From the NCBI GenBank assembly GCA_025267735.1, contig CM046299.1, positions 41,183,733 to 41,247,732 of the forward strand: a stretch of DNA of 64,000 nt. Direction: 5' to 3'. The stretch is from Mactra quadrangularis (Eukaryota; Mollusca; Bivalvia; Venerida; Mactridae). The first letter of the stretch is position 1; each line of letters opens with the position of its first letter. The notes under the pieces were generated by a model that was not told the origin of the DNA, did not search any database, and was given only the letters and a program-made list of their open reading frames with translations. The position numbers were made by a program, and so were the translations under genes. Below are positions 37,268 through 47,446 of this stretch, in pieces.

Positions 37268-37338
37268 ACTACTAGCGTTAAACATCACTCTGTGACCTAA
37301 GTTGTCTGGCAGGTATATAAATGTCTAGCATGCTTTGT

Positions 37339-37440
37339 AGGGATGCGCGATAATACCGGTATACCGGTATATTGCAATACGTTTTAATCACAATTACGTA
37401 CCGGTACGGTCCCGCAATATATCGCGATATTTTCTATCTT
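37339..37440. mobile_element. related transposon fragment
   Basis: TAGGGATGCGCGATAATACC followed by CCGGTATATTGCAATACG resembles the inside of the 36.76 kb MITE. Similar TATTGCAATACG sequence recurs near 40.01 kb. No second end was paired. Confidence 0.45.
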
Positions 37441-38579
37441 AATATAATAGACTATTAGTGCAAACTCAAACCTGTTTTGCATTATTTGCAGCAGAATTTG
37501 ACCGGAAACTTATTCATTTTTGGTTTTCCTTTAATCTATTTTAAGCTTAAATGTCTAGTATAAAGTATTGACGTATCTATCTATGACGACTTTAATATTA
37601 AGTAGAGGGGTTGGAACTGATGAATATTTTTTATGAATTAGCATTGAGTAAGATACAAAAAGAATATATGTTTTCGCAAAATTTAGTTCGTATCATTTAT
37701 TTCAATCTTAACTTTTTCTTATTTTGTAGGCGTCCGCATTTTTGCTCTTATCCTTTGTTGACCGCCTTTTCCCTCTATATTTATATTGTCTGCCTAACGC
37801 GTTCGCTTTACAGACTGCACCCATTTTTAGAATGGGTGGTACGGGAGTTTATTCAATCCAGAAACGTAAACAAACATGGGTGACTCCATCGCAGTGAAAA
37901 ATCCCAAAGGGAAAGTCCGATGTTTGGAAGCATTTTGGCTTACATTTTGACCGACTGCTTTTCATTTCAAATGATGTATAAATTAATCCGTAACTTCAGA
38001 ATTCTATAAATGTATAATAAACTAGCAAGTCGTTAATTGGGTAATAATGTAATCAGCCTGACGAAGCATGTTGCTATCAAGACATCTGAACCCCTTATCT
38101 GATTGATTCAGGAGTCAAATTAGGGGACAATTACAGTGATGATTATCTATACACATGTATTTTAGGGCTTTACTATCTAATAGGACAATAAATGTAAATA
38201 GTTGCACTTATAGTCTCATGCCAGGTATTATAATCTATGAAATTCTTCTGCAATGTGTTTAACACACCCTTTGAATTTTTTAATTGTTTCAATAAGTTGT
38301 ATAAGAAATATATGATGAACAGGAAATTTGTTTTCTACATCTTTTGTTCTTATTGTATTATAAATAAATTGCTACAAATCATTCTAAACCCCTATAAACT
38401 AATAAGGTGTCAAGTTTCTTGCAAAACTTGCACACTTCCCAGTACACCTTCATGTATACAGTGTACTACAGTGGATGCTTTACCTATTATTTGGCATGAA
38501 GCAAATCAGAGTAAGCTCTATGTGGCAATGGGTTAATGCTTAATATGTAATTCACAATTGGCATGCTGACAATATGATT

Positions 38580-39590
38580 GAATGATGGATGTTCTGGTGG
38601 GATCCTTGGATTCGAATCCAACTTTGCACCTTGCAATTATGGATTTTACAGGGCAACAAGCCAGTTTCCCCCATTGGCTGGGGGTTGCCTTTCCACTGAT
38701 TATATACTCATTACCTTTAGGATTAATACCTTATTAATCCAATTTAGGCGCTGACACTGATGGATGTTCTGGCAGGATCCTTGGATTAGAATCCGACTTT
38801 GCACCTTGCAATTATGGATTTTCTAGGGCATCTGGCCAGATTCCCCATTGGCTAGGGGTTGCCTTTCCACTGATTATATACTCATTACCTTTAGGATTAA
38901 TACCTTATTAATCCAATTTAGGCGCTGACGCTGATGGATGTTCCGGAGGGATCCTTGGATTGGAATCCGACTTTGCACCTTGCAATCATGGATTTTTCAA
39001 GGCATCTGGCTGGATTCCCTATTGGTCGGTGGCTGCCTTCTCTCATACTCTAATCTTAACTATTATCACTTTTACTTTATCACTATAAAATGCATGGTCG
39101 GGGGACGTGCGGCACTGATGCTGATGGATGTTCTGGCAGGATCCTTGGATTGGAATCCGACTTTGCACCTTGCAATTATGGATTTTCTAGGGCATCTGGC
39201 CAGATTCCCCATTGGCTAGGAGTTGCCTTTCCACCGATTATATACTCATTACATTGAAGATTAAACCTTATCTAACCAATTTAGGCGCTGACGCTGATGG
39301 ATGTTCCGGAGGGATCCTTGGATTGGAATCCGACTTTGCACCTTGCAATCATGGATTTTTCAAGGCATCTGGCTGGATTCCCTATTGGTCGGTGGCTGCC
39401 TTTTCTCATACTCTAATCATAACTATTATCACTTTTACTTTATCACTATACAATGTATGGTTGGGGGACGTGCGGCGCTGATGCTGATGGATGTTTGGGT
39501 GGGAGCCTTGGAGAAGAATCCAACTTTGCACCTTGCAATCATGGATTTTCGGGGCATTTTGCCTGATTCCTCATCGACTACGTAGCTGCC
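38580..39590. repeat. satellite, six units of about 175-190 bp
   Basis: Units beginning GCTGATGGATGTTCTGG and carrying GGATCCTTGGATTGGAATCC and TTTGCACCTTGCAAT start near 38.58, 38.76, 38.93, 39.12, 39.30 and 39.48 kb. From the second unit two tail types alternate (one with GATTATATACTCATTAC, one with TATTATCACTTTTACTTTAT), pointing to a higher-order dimer. A single inverted unit lies at 60.0-60.13 kb. Confidence 0.9.
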
Positions 39591-39852
39591 GTTCTACCAA
39601 CAATCCATTACCTCTCTTTCACTATTTTTAAAATTGAAAATTCACTTGTTTTGTTGTTGTTGTTGTTTTTAAACTACTATGAGCACTTTATTGATCACAA
39701 ATTTTAGTTTATTATTATTTTTCAGTTTATGTTTTTATATCTTTATCATTTTCGTTTTTATTTTAGCTCGTTTAACCTAATTATGCATATGAGTGTGAAG
39801 CGCTTTTGAACATATATTCAATATGAAAAGAGCGCTATACAAATACGGTATA

Positions 39853-39880
39853 TAATAATAATAATAATAATAATAATATC
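39853..39880 (+). repeat. ATA/AAT trinucleotide microsatellite
   Basis: This is an (AAT)n run of roughly nine units. Confidence 0.9.
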
Positions 39881-40235
39881 AGTCTATCAATATATTATCG
39901 CAAAGGAACATTCAATTTAAAGTAAGATTTGTAATAATACATATTCATATTGTCAGTAAAATACAAGCATGAGTGCTGAACAATCTTATGTTCTAAACTC
40001 CCAATATATCGCAATATGTATTGCAATACGCTGTTGCGAATCAATTTTTTGTCAATAAAATGGGGTTTATAATAAAATATTAAATAAACATTCTTACTGA
40101 CTAAACTTTTTCCTCTCAGCATATATCTCAATATGTCAATGTTACCTCTTAATACGTAAATACATGTATGTATAATATAAAATATAGATATACATGTATA
40201 ATAAAAAATAAAATATAAAAATAAAAATGTATGCA

Positions 40236-40330
40236 TTTGCTAGGTTTCGAACCAGCGACCTCTTGAACTTTTCATTTCATATAATTATTTCCGTTCATTC
40301 CCTTTAGCCGACTGAGCTATTTGGGTCCTA
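40236..40330 (-). other. tRNA-like sequence (SINE head or tRNA pseudogene)
   Basis: The minus strand has a box A (TAGCTCAGTCGGCTAAAGGG) and a box B (GGTTCGAAACC) separated by an AT-rich stretch too long for a normal anticodon arm. The acceptor ends do not pair. It lies about 100 bp outside the Polinton left end. Confidence 0.45.
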
Positions 40331-40425
40331 AAGGGCAGAGCATGTAACAATAGTTAAATACTGTAAAAAGGTCATTAAATATGGGGAAGATAATTTTGGA
40401 AGATGAATCCTAAATTTTGTGAGTT

Positions 40426-40431
40426 GTTATC
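40426..40431 (+). repeat. left target-site duplication GTTATC of the Polinton-like element
   Basis: GTTATC directly precedes the terminal AGTAGTATAG and recurs at 47730-47735 directly after CTATACTACT. Polintons characteristically make 6-bp duplications. Confidence 0.9.
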
Positions 40432-40714
40432 AGTAGTATAGAATTGGGGGTGCAAAAAATACCTTTTTTGAGGAGGGAGTTTTTACCTTTTTTGAGGGAG
40501 AATTTACCTTTTTTAGTTTTTGATTCAAGGGAGAGTAATCTCGCTAAAGTCGCGTTTAACTATCACGGAGTTGTCTTTCTTTCCATAATATATCTGTTTT
40601 TAAGGTTGGAACACGAGGGACGGCGGTGGAATCATTAAGTTGATATTAAAAAGTGGGTGGTCAACGCGTGACACTCATTTCTTCTTAGAGCTTCACTCGC
40701 GTTAGAATGAAAAT

Positions 40715-41038
40715 ATGGAAGACGCGGAGAAAAAACAGATTTTGGAACGTTATTATTTTAACACCAAAAATCCCGCTGCTTTTGCCGGTGCTCAGAAATT
40801 GTTCAACGTTCTAGATAAGAAGTATCCTGGAACATTTACCGTGAAATTTATACAGCAGTGGCTAAATGATCAAGATGCTTATTCTCTGCAGAAGTCGAGA
40901 AGACATAGATTCAAGACGGCCAGCGTGCGAGTCTCTGGAATAGGCGAACAACTAGATATTGATTTATTATCTATGGTCAATTTAGCGGAGGACAACGACG
41001 GTGTCAAAGTGGTATTAAGCGCCATATTTCGCTTTTGA
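40715..41038 (+). pseudogene. Polinton-type integrase, N-terminal fragment (left copy)
   Basis: The 107-codon ORF starts with ATG at 40715. It contains ERYYFNTKNPAAFAG, WLNDQDAYSLQKSRR and NLAEDNDGVKVVLS. The order and spacing match the region just before the catalytic core of Polinton integrases (retrovirus-like integrase, rve family; c-integrase of Mavericks). The ORF then stops (AIFRF-stop) exactly where the DDE core should begin. The catalytic domain and C-terminal chromodomain are absent, so it cannot act as an integrase. An identical mirror copy lies at 47123-47446. It reads inwards from the element end. Confidence 0.85.
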
Positions 41039-41765
41039 ACTAGTTTATGTAAAGTCACTTATCTGTGTTAATAAGTTTTTAATGCCTTGATACGTCTCCA
41101 TAGAAAAATGAACGATGAAATCTGAGATAACAATAATTAACATTCTTTTCAATTCGTCGCTCGGGTAACCATACCCATTTAAAGTATGCAAATAGCTCAC
41201 CATTGATAAAAATGTGAGATATAACGACCTCATTTGACCTAGGTATATACGTAAATTGTGGAATAGTCGTATCATTGAATTTTATGCGGTGGATGTTTAA
41301 AGCAGATTGTTGTCCATATTATAATATTGTTTTACAGAGTCTTTCATTCGACACTTGTCTTTTGCAATACAAAACATCCAAACTATGTTAGTTAGTACAA
41401 AGCTTAGTACAAGTTGCTTGGGTATAGTTATTATACAATAGCATAGTAAGATTTCCTTATTTGGAAGTTGATCTTATCAATAGAGTAATTAACATTGAAC
41501 CCGTTTTAACAAGTGTCTCATGACGCATCAACCAGGCTTTAATGTCATTCATCTGGTCTTCCAAAAATACAATGGCGTTCCTCAGTGTTGCAAACTATTT
41601 ACCCGTCGTAAACAGGTTAAATGTGTGAAATACAAAATATAATGATAGTGTAATATCAATGCATCCTTGTACGCCATTCCTTCCAACTAGAACACGACTA
41701 TGAGACATATCCCTTTCTAGTTCTCCACCCTGGTGATTGTGATTTAAAAAGTCATTCCACTTATA

Positions 41766-41923
41766 CTGTACAACCTCTGTTAAACAACACCCACTGGGAG
41801 GGACTAAAGTGTGTTGCTGTTCAGAGAATGTTGCTCTACAGAATTTAAATTCAATTAGAATTAGACCTAAGGAAAATATCAGACGCTGTTGTTGTAGAGC
41901 GCCGCTCTGCAGAGGTTATACTG
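41766..41923. mobile_element. mariner-like MITE inside the left arm
   Basis: The ends CTGTACAACCTCT and AGAGGTTATACTG are flanked by TA. It is related to the SINE-bearing copy at 10737-11186 but uninterrupted. Because it is mirrored at 46238-46395, it was present before the arms were duplicated. Confidence 0.75.
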
Positions 41924-42084
41924 TACACTCTCGACTTGTCATTGAAACATGACGAAATCTGAGATAGCATCAACATTCTTTTCAAATAGTAACCCGAGTA
42001 ACCATTGTCGTTCAGCTTATGTAAATAGCTTCTCACTGATAAATAATGACCTCATTTGATCTAGCAATATACCTATTCAATGGT

Positions 42085-43415
42085 GCAAGTCCAAATATAT
42101 CGAACATTAGAGTTGATAGTCCACTCATTGTTTTAGCTTCCGGAGATTCTCCACTCAGGATCTAGTATCATAATATTCAAGAGCGTTTAAGATAAAGGAG
42201 TCTAATTTATGATTTACGGCTATGTTTAAATCTAAAGACCCCCCCCCGTCATTTCAGATTCTAACCATGTCAATGTGAAGCATACAATTGAACGCATACT
42301 AGAGTGTTTACTATAGTATGATGAAGAGTGTCACGGCATATAAGTGTGTTATTTGGACTCCTTTACCTTAAATCTTATATACATATATAAATGTATAATG
42401 ACTGTAAGAACGAAAAAAGGCTTTATATAAACTTTATTGATACACACTGTTTATATTTGTGATACATATTTTATACTGACAAACACAAACGCGAAAAGTA
42501 TGTCTATCGAATTCAAAGCACATATTTCCACACTATTGATATCAGTTTAGCATTCTTATTTTTTCTCTCTCTCAAATGGGAAAGAATCTCGAAACACACG
42601 CGATTGTTCGGAAGCAATCATTACTGTCATTGCTACGTCTCTTCATTAGGCACTTTTCGATGGTTGAGTGTCTTTCTTTTCTGACAAATCTGGAAGGTCA
42701 TAGGCGTCTAGGACCTTATCAAACAAAAACTTGCGCTTGAGTATGGCGTATTTCATAGCTTCCTCCTGATCGAAATCTTCTTTGTCGACGAGCCGGTTGA
42801 ACGTCTTCTTTATAGCGTTATAGATGGGATCTTTTTTCATCGCTTGGAACCATAGCAATTTACGTCCGAAACTGTTCATCATCACCGTTCTGTAGACGCT
42901 TTTTAGGTCCTCAAAGGCGTCCTCCCTAGCCTCCTCATCACTCACTTCGCTGTCGTCATCCATGATTGCAGCCACTTTGTTATCATACTGTGACTGACAC
43001 TTCTGATACGCTTCGTCTATGATTTCGTTCCAGGGATCAATGTCTGAAGATGACGAAGAGTCATCCTCCTCCGACATCATAGCTTCGTCACTAGATGCAG
43101 TGTCACTTTCATCCAGTTTTCCAAAAATATCCTCTTTTTCGAGACTGTCAGACATGTCATCCTCATTGTCCGAATGCGCTGATTTTTTGTGTCTAAGCAT
43201 GTTATCTTTTCTACTGTACACTCTCAAACAGACGTCACACTGAAACATCACCTTCAGAGTCCAAGGAATAAATGAGGCTAAACGATTCAAACCGCTCAGC
43301 TTAATACTGGTCCTATTGTGACGATGTCTTTCAGTTTTTGTTTTCGACCGCCAGATGTCCTCCTACGATTTTTACTTCGCTTGTTGTTCTTGAGCGGCTC
43401 ATCCTCGCTCTGTAC
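42085..43415 (+). repeat. left inner inverted-repeat arm (1331 bp)
   Basis: This arm pairs with 44029-45359. It contains the minus-strand C2H2 ORF, its AATAAA signal (minus strand, 42433-42438) and only the last 39 codons of the 122-aa ORF, which hits an in-frame stop in the spacer. Confidence 0.9.
42646..43248 (-). CDS. C2H2 zinc-finger acidic protein of the Polinton-like element (left copy)
   Basis: This is the mirror copy of 44196-44798. The 200-aa product from the ATG at 43248 is identical in sequence to the right copy. One finger (Cys4, Cys7, His20, His25) is followed by an Asp/Glu/Ser-rich stretch and a Lys-rich C-terminal part. Here the upstream ORF is truncated by the spacer, so this copy lacks the full 5' context of the right copy. 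Confidence 0.75.
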   Translation of the reverse strand: MFQCDVCLRVYSRKDNMLRHKKSAHSDNEDDMSDSLEKEDIFGKLDESDTASSDEAMMSEEDDSSSSSDIDPWNEIIDEAYQKCQSQYDNKVAAIMDDDSEVSDEEAREDAFEDLKSVYRTVMMNSFGRKLLWFQAMKKDPIYNAIKKTFNRLVDKEDFDQEEAMKYAILKRKFLFDKVLDAYDLPDLSEKKDTQPSKSA

Positions 43416-44028
43416 TTCCTCTTACCTCCTCATTCCCGAGCAATGCCTCAACTTGCCCTCCTCATCCCAATTGAGGGCGAGGATGGTAAAAATGAGGCAT
43501 CGGCGCAACATGAGGAGTGAATTGCTAGCTGTTGCGCAAGCATTTTGCGCCAATTAATTCAGCTCTATGTTATTCAGATGAGCTAACCAACAATGCATGC
43601 TAGCAGACAAATCAGTCATTCATCACACAATATGCGTATTATCCTCTTCCAATTAAGACACTAAATACACTTACTTTATCATAAGGGGTTTCATCAACCA
43701 CACGACACTTTAAATAGGTTGATCCACCAACGACTCGTTCAGTGTTTACTTGTATGTCAGAGGGTGAAGACCATAAACGATGATGGATATATTTAATATT
43801 GAGGGGAAAAGTAGAAAACGGAAAATGTCACCGGCAAAGGATCATATTCGTACAGTGCGAAAGAATGGCAAAAGAAGTTTGAAAGCTAAGAAATCGTCGA
43901 CTGAAGTGTATATTCGTATGGTTCTTCCCGCGGAGCAAACGACCGCTATAGCGAAAAGCATGCTCGAGCGCCAGGCGAAACCAAAAGATATATCGGTGTA
44001 TGGAATGGATGAATTTAAATCATCTCGT
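43416..44028 (+). other. unique spacer at the centre of the palindrome
   Basis: These 613 bp have no mirror partner. The right part encodes residues 1-83 of the 122-aa ORF. The left part has CTCCTCAT/ATGAGGAG-type inverted motifs and does not extend the ORF copy of the left arm. It marks where the two half-elements are joined. Confidence 0.85.
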
Positions 44029-44148
44029 GTACAGAGCGAGGATGAGCCGCTCAAGAACAACAAGCGAAGTAAAAATCGTAGGAGGACATCTGGCGGTCGA
44101 AAACAAAAACTGAAAGACATCGTCACAATAGGACCAGTATTAAGCTGA
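43780..44148 (+). CDS. 122-aa very basic protein, unrecognised
   Basis: The ORF starts ATGATG at 43780 and is rich in Lys, Arg and Ser (KSRKRK, NGKRSLKAKKSS, KNNKRSKNRRR). It looks like a nucleic-acid-binding or nuclear-localisation region, but I recognise no family. Codons 1-83 lie in the unique spacer and 84-122 in the right arm. The C2H2 frame is open from 44082, overlapping the last 22 codons in the -1 frame, so the two ORFs might form one product through frameshifting or splicing. This is only a possibility. Confidence 0.55.
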   Translation: MMDIFNIEGKSRKRKMSPAKDHIRTVRKNGKRSLKAKKSSTEVYIRMVLPAEQTTAIAKSMLERQAKPKDISVYGMDEFKSSRVQSEDEPLKNNKRSKNRRRTSGGRKQKLKDIVTIGPVLS

Positions 44149-45359
44149 GCGGTTTGAATCGTTTAGCCTCATTTATTCCTTGGACTCTGAAGGTGATGTT
44201 TCAGTGTGACGTCTGTTTGAGAGTGTACAGTAGAAAAGATAACATGCTTAGACACAAAAAATCAGCGCATTCGGACAATGAGGATGACATGTCTGACAGT
44301 CTCGAAAAAGAGGATATTTTTGGAAAACTGGATGAAAGTGACACTGCATCTAGTGACGAAGCTATGATGTCGGAGGAGGATGACTCTTCGTCATCTTCAG
44401 ACATTGATCCCTGGAACGAAATCATAGACGAAGCGTATCAGAAGTGTCAGTCACAGTATGATAACAAAGTGGCTGCAATCATGGATGACGACAGCGAAGT
44501 GAGTGATGAGGAGGCTAGGGAGGACGCCTTTGAGGACCTAAAAAGCGTCTACAGAACGGTGATGATGAACAGTTTCGGACGTAAATTGCTATGGTTCCAA
44601 GCGATGAAAAAAGATCCCATCTATAACGCTATAAAGAAGACGTTCAACCGGCTCGTCGACAAAGAAGATTTCGATCAGGAGGAAGCTATGAAATACGCCA
44701 TACTCAAGCGCAAGTTTTTGTTTGATAAGGTCCTAGACGCCTATGACCTTCCAGATTTGTCAGAAAAGAAAGACACTCAACCATCGAAAAGTGCCTAATG
44801 AAGAGACGTAGCAATGACAGTAATGATTGCTTCCGAACAATCGCGTGTGTTTCGAGATTCTTTCCCATTTGAGAGAGAGAAAAAATAAGAATGCTAAACT
44901 GATATCAATAGTGTGGAAATATGTGCTTTGAATTCGATAGACATACTTTTCGCGTTTGTGTTTGTCAGTATAAAATATGTATCACAAATATAAACAGTGT
45001 GTATCAATAAAGTTTATATAAAGCCTTTTTTCGTTCTTACAGTCATTATACATTTATATATGTATATAAGATTTAAGGTAAAGGAGTCCAAATAACACAC
45101 TTATATGCCGTGACACTCTTCATCATACTATAGTAAACACTCTAGTATGCGTTCAATTGTATGCTTCACATTGACATGGTTAGAATCTGAAATGACGGGG
45201 GGGGGTCTTTAGATTTAAACATAGCCGTAAATCATAAATTAGACTCCTTTATCTTAAACGCTCTTGAATATTATGATACTAGATCCTGAGTGGAGAATCT
45301 CCGGAAGCTAAAACAATGAGTGGACTATCAACTCTAATGTTCGATATATTTGGACTTGC
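44029..45359 (-). repeat. right inner inverted-repeat arm (1331 bp)
   Basis: This arm pairs with 42085-43415. It includes the C2H2 ORF with an AATAAA at 45006-45011, about 210 bp after the stop, a plausible 3' end signal. Confidence 0.9.
44196..44798 (+). CDS. C2H2 zinc-finger acidic protein of the Polinton-like element (right copy)
   Basis: The frame is open from 44082, but the first ATG is at 44196 and gives 200 aa. Residues 4-25 form one C-x2-C-x12-H-x4-H finger (CDVCLRVYSRKDNMLRH core). An acidic Ser/Asp/Glu segment follows (about 28-105), then a Lys-rich helical-looking region with KRKFLFDKVLDAYDLPDL near the end. Single-finger acidic ORFs of this kind occur in invertebrate Polintons as I recall them; the role is unknown. 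The ORF reads outwards, towards the integrase fragment. AATAAA at 45006 could end the mRNA. Confidence 0.78.
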   Translation: MFQCDVCLRVYSRKDNMLRHKKSAHSDNEDDMSDSLEKEDIFGKLDESDTASSDEAMMSEEDDSSSSSDIDPWNEIIDEAYQKCQSQYDNKVAAIMDDDSEVSDEEAREDAFEDLKSVYRTVMMNSFGRKLLWFQAMKKDPIYNAIKKTFNRLVDKEDFDQEEAMKYAILKRKFLFDKVLDAYDLPDLSEKKDTQPSKSA

Positions 45360-46070
45360 TTTCTCCACTCCACATACTGCGGATAATTTAAACGTTTTTC
45401 ATAGAAACGTGTCTTGATAGGCAGTACATCTCCCTTTCACGACAAAACACCAGTACTGCAACTTGATAACGTGTACCTAAACTGTCTACTATTTTCAACG
45501 TATACACAATTTTCTATAAAAGGTAAGCTTGAGTACTATGACATTATAAGTTACTATACTGTCCCATATTTTGTTATCAATGAACTTGTGAGTATAGTTA
45601 CTCAAACGATGAAAGAATGTGACCATTTGAACGCACCATCTTCACTTTTGAAGTTCTATGCACCATGCATTCGATTGGTCGATTTAAGTTTTGCATGCAT
45701 TTGATTGGTTTGACGAAATGTCTCAATCCATTGGACAGCCGGATGTTGCACAACTCGACAAATGTATGAAACGATATTTTGTAATCTTTTAAGGGTGTGA
45801 TAAAACTAATAAAATAATTCGCATCGTCAGGGACAGAGCTTACTAGTATCAGCGAGTTCATCGTTTTTACATTCTTCGAATCTGCCAGTCAGTATTGAAA
45901 GCAATCGGACACTAGCGACTATTTGACATAACAAGAAAATTTATTTATAACCCCCCCCCCCTCCTGAGCAGTCATATATATTTTCATTAGGTTATAAATT
46001 TATCAGCTGACTAAGTTTTACGGGTGAATACGCTCATGAAGAGAAACACTAATTAATATACATGTACTTA
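45360..46070. other. 711-bp segment present only in the right arm
   Basis: It is bounded by ACTTGC at 45354-45359 and 46071-46076; the left arm has a single copy (42085-42090). It has no terminal inverted repeats, contains a run of 12 C (about 45951-45962), and its short open frames are unrecognised. It is either an insertion with a 6-bp duplication or ancestral sequence lost from the left arm by recombination between the 6-bp repeats. Confidence 0.8.
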
Positions 46071-46237
46071 ACTTGCACCATTGAATAGGTATATTGCTAG
46101 ATCAAATGAGGTCATTATTTATCAGTGAGAAGCTATTTACATAAGCTGAACGACAATGGTTACTCGGGTTACTATTTGAAAAGAATGTTGATGCTATCTC
46201 AGATTTCGTCATGTTTCAATGACAAGTCGAGAGTGTA

Positions 46238-46395
46238 CAGTATAACCTCTGCAGAGCGGCGCTCTACAACAACAGCGTCTGATATTTTCCTTAGGTCTAA
46301 TTCTAATTGAATTTAAATTCTGTAGAGCAACATTCTCTGAACAGCAACACACTTTAGTCCCTCCCAGTGGGTGTTGTTTAACAGAGGTTGTACAG
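46238..46395. mobile_element. mariner-like MITE inside the right arm
   Basis: This is the mirror copy of 41766-41923, with the same ends and flanking TA. Confidence 0.75.
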
Positions 46396-47122
46396 TATAA
46401 GTGGAATGACTTTTTAAATCACAATCACCAGGGTGGAGAACTAGAAAGGGATATGTCTCATAGTCGTGTTCTAGTTGGAAGGAATGGCGTACAAGGATGC
46501 ATTGATATTACACTATCATTATATTTTGTATTTCACACATTTAACCTGTTTACGACGGGTAAATAGTTTGCAACACTGAGGAACGCCATTGTATTTTTGG
46601 AAGACCAGATGAATGACATTAAAGCCTGGTTGATGCGTCATGAGACACTTGTTAAAACGGGTTCAATGTTAATTACTCTATTGATAAGATCAACTTCCAA
46701 ATAAGGAAATCTTACTATGCTATTGTATAATAACTATACCCAAGCAACTTGTACTAAGCTTTGTACTAACTAACATAGTTTGGATGTTTTGTATTGCAAA
46801 AGACAAGTGTCGAATGAAAGACTCTGTAAAACAATATTATAATATGGACAACAATCTGCTTTAAACATCCACCGCATAAAATTCAATGATACGACTATTC
46901 CACAATTTACGTATATACCTAGGTCAAATGAGGTCGTTATATCTCACATTTTTATCAATGGTGAGCTATTTGCATACTTTAAATGGGTATGGTTACCCGA
47001 GCGACGAATTGAAAAGAATGTTAATTATTGTTATCTCAGATTTCATCGTTCATTTTTCTATGGAGACGTATCAAGGCATTAAAAACTTATTAACACAGAT
47101 AAGTGACTTTACATAAACTAGT

Positions 47123-47446
47123 TCAAAAGCGAAATATGGCGCTTAATACCACTTTGACACCGTCGTTGTCCTCCGCTAAATTGACCATAGATAATAAATC
47201 AATATCTAGTTGTTCGCCTATTCCAGAGACTCGCACGCTGGCCGTCTTGAATCTATGTCTTCTCGACTTCTGCAGAGAATAAGCATCTTGATCATTTAGC
47301 CACTGCTGTATAAATTTCACGGTAAATGTTCCAGGATACTTCTTATCTAGAACGTTGAACAATTTCTGAGCACCGGCAAAAGCAGCGGGATTTTTGGTGT
47401 TAAAATAATAACGTTCCAAAATCTGTTTTTTCTCCGCGTCTTCCAT
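47123..47446 (-). pseudogene. Polinton-type integrase, N-terminal fragment (right copy)
   Basis: This encodes the same 107-residue product as 40715-41038, also reading inwards from the element end and with the same truncation before the catalytic core. Because both copies are broken at the same base, the truncation predates the palindrome or was copied by gene conversion. Confidence 0.85.

Larger units (their letters stand above)
40432..42090 (+). repeat. left outer inverted-repeat arm (1659 bp)
   Basis: This arm pairs with 46071-47729. Near the terminus are three close copies of TACCTTTTTTGAGG-like sequence (40460-40525), a subterminal repeat mirrored at the right end. It also carries an integrase fragment, a TA-flanked mariner-like MITE (41766-41923) and two diverged copies of a sequence of about 120 bp. 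Confidence 0.9.

Noticed and set aside
43318..44126. Mirror open frames starting MTMSFSFCFRPP on both arms
   Set aside because: They are antisense to the end of the basic ORF and its left-arm copy.
45414..45861. Opposed open frames of about 90 codons in the 711-bp right-arm segment
   Set aside because: They have no recognisable motif, and both strands are open over the same DNA.
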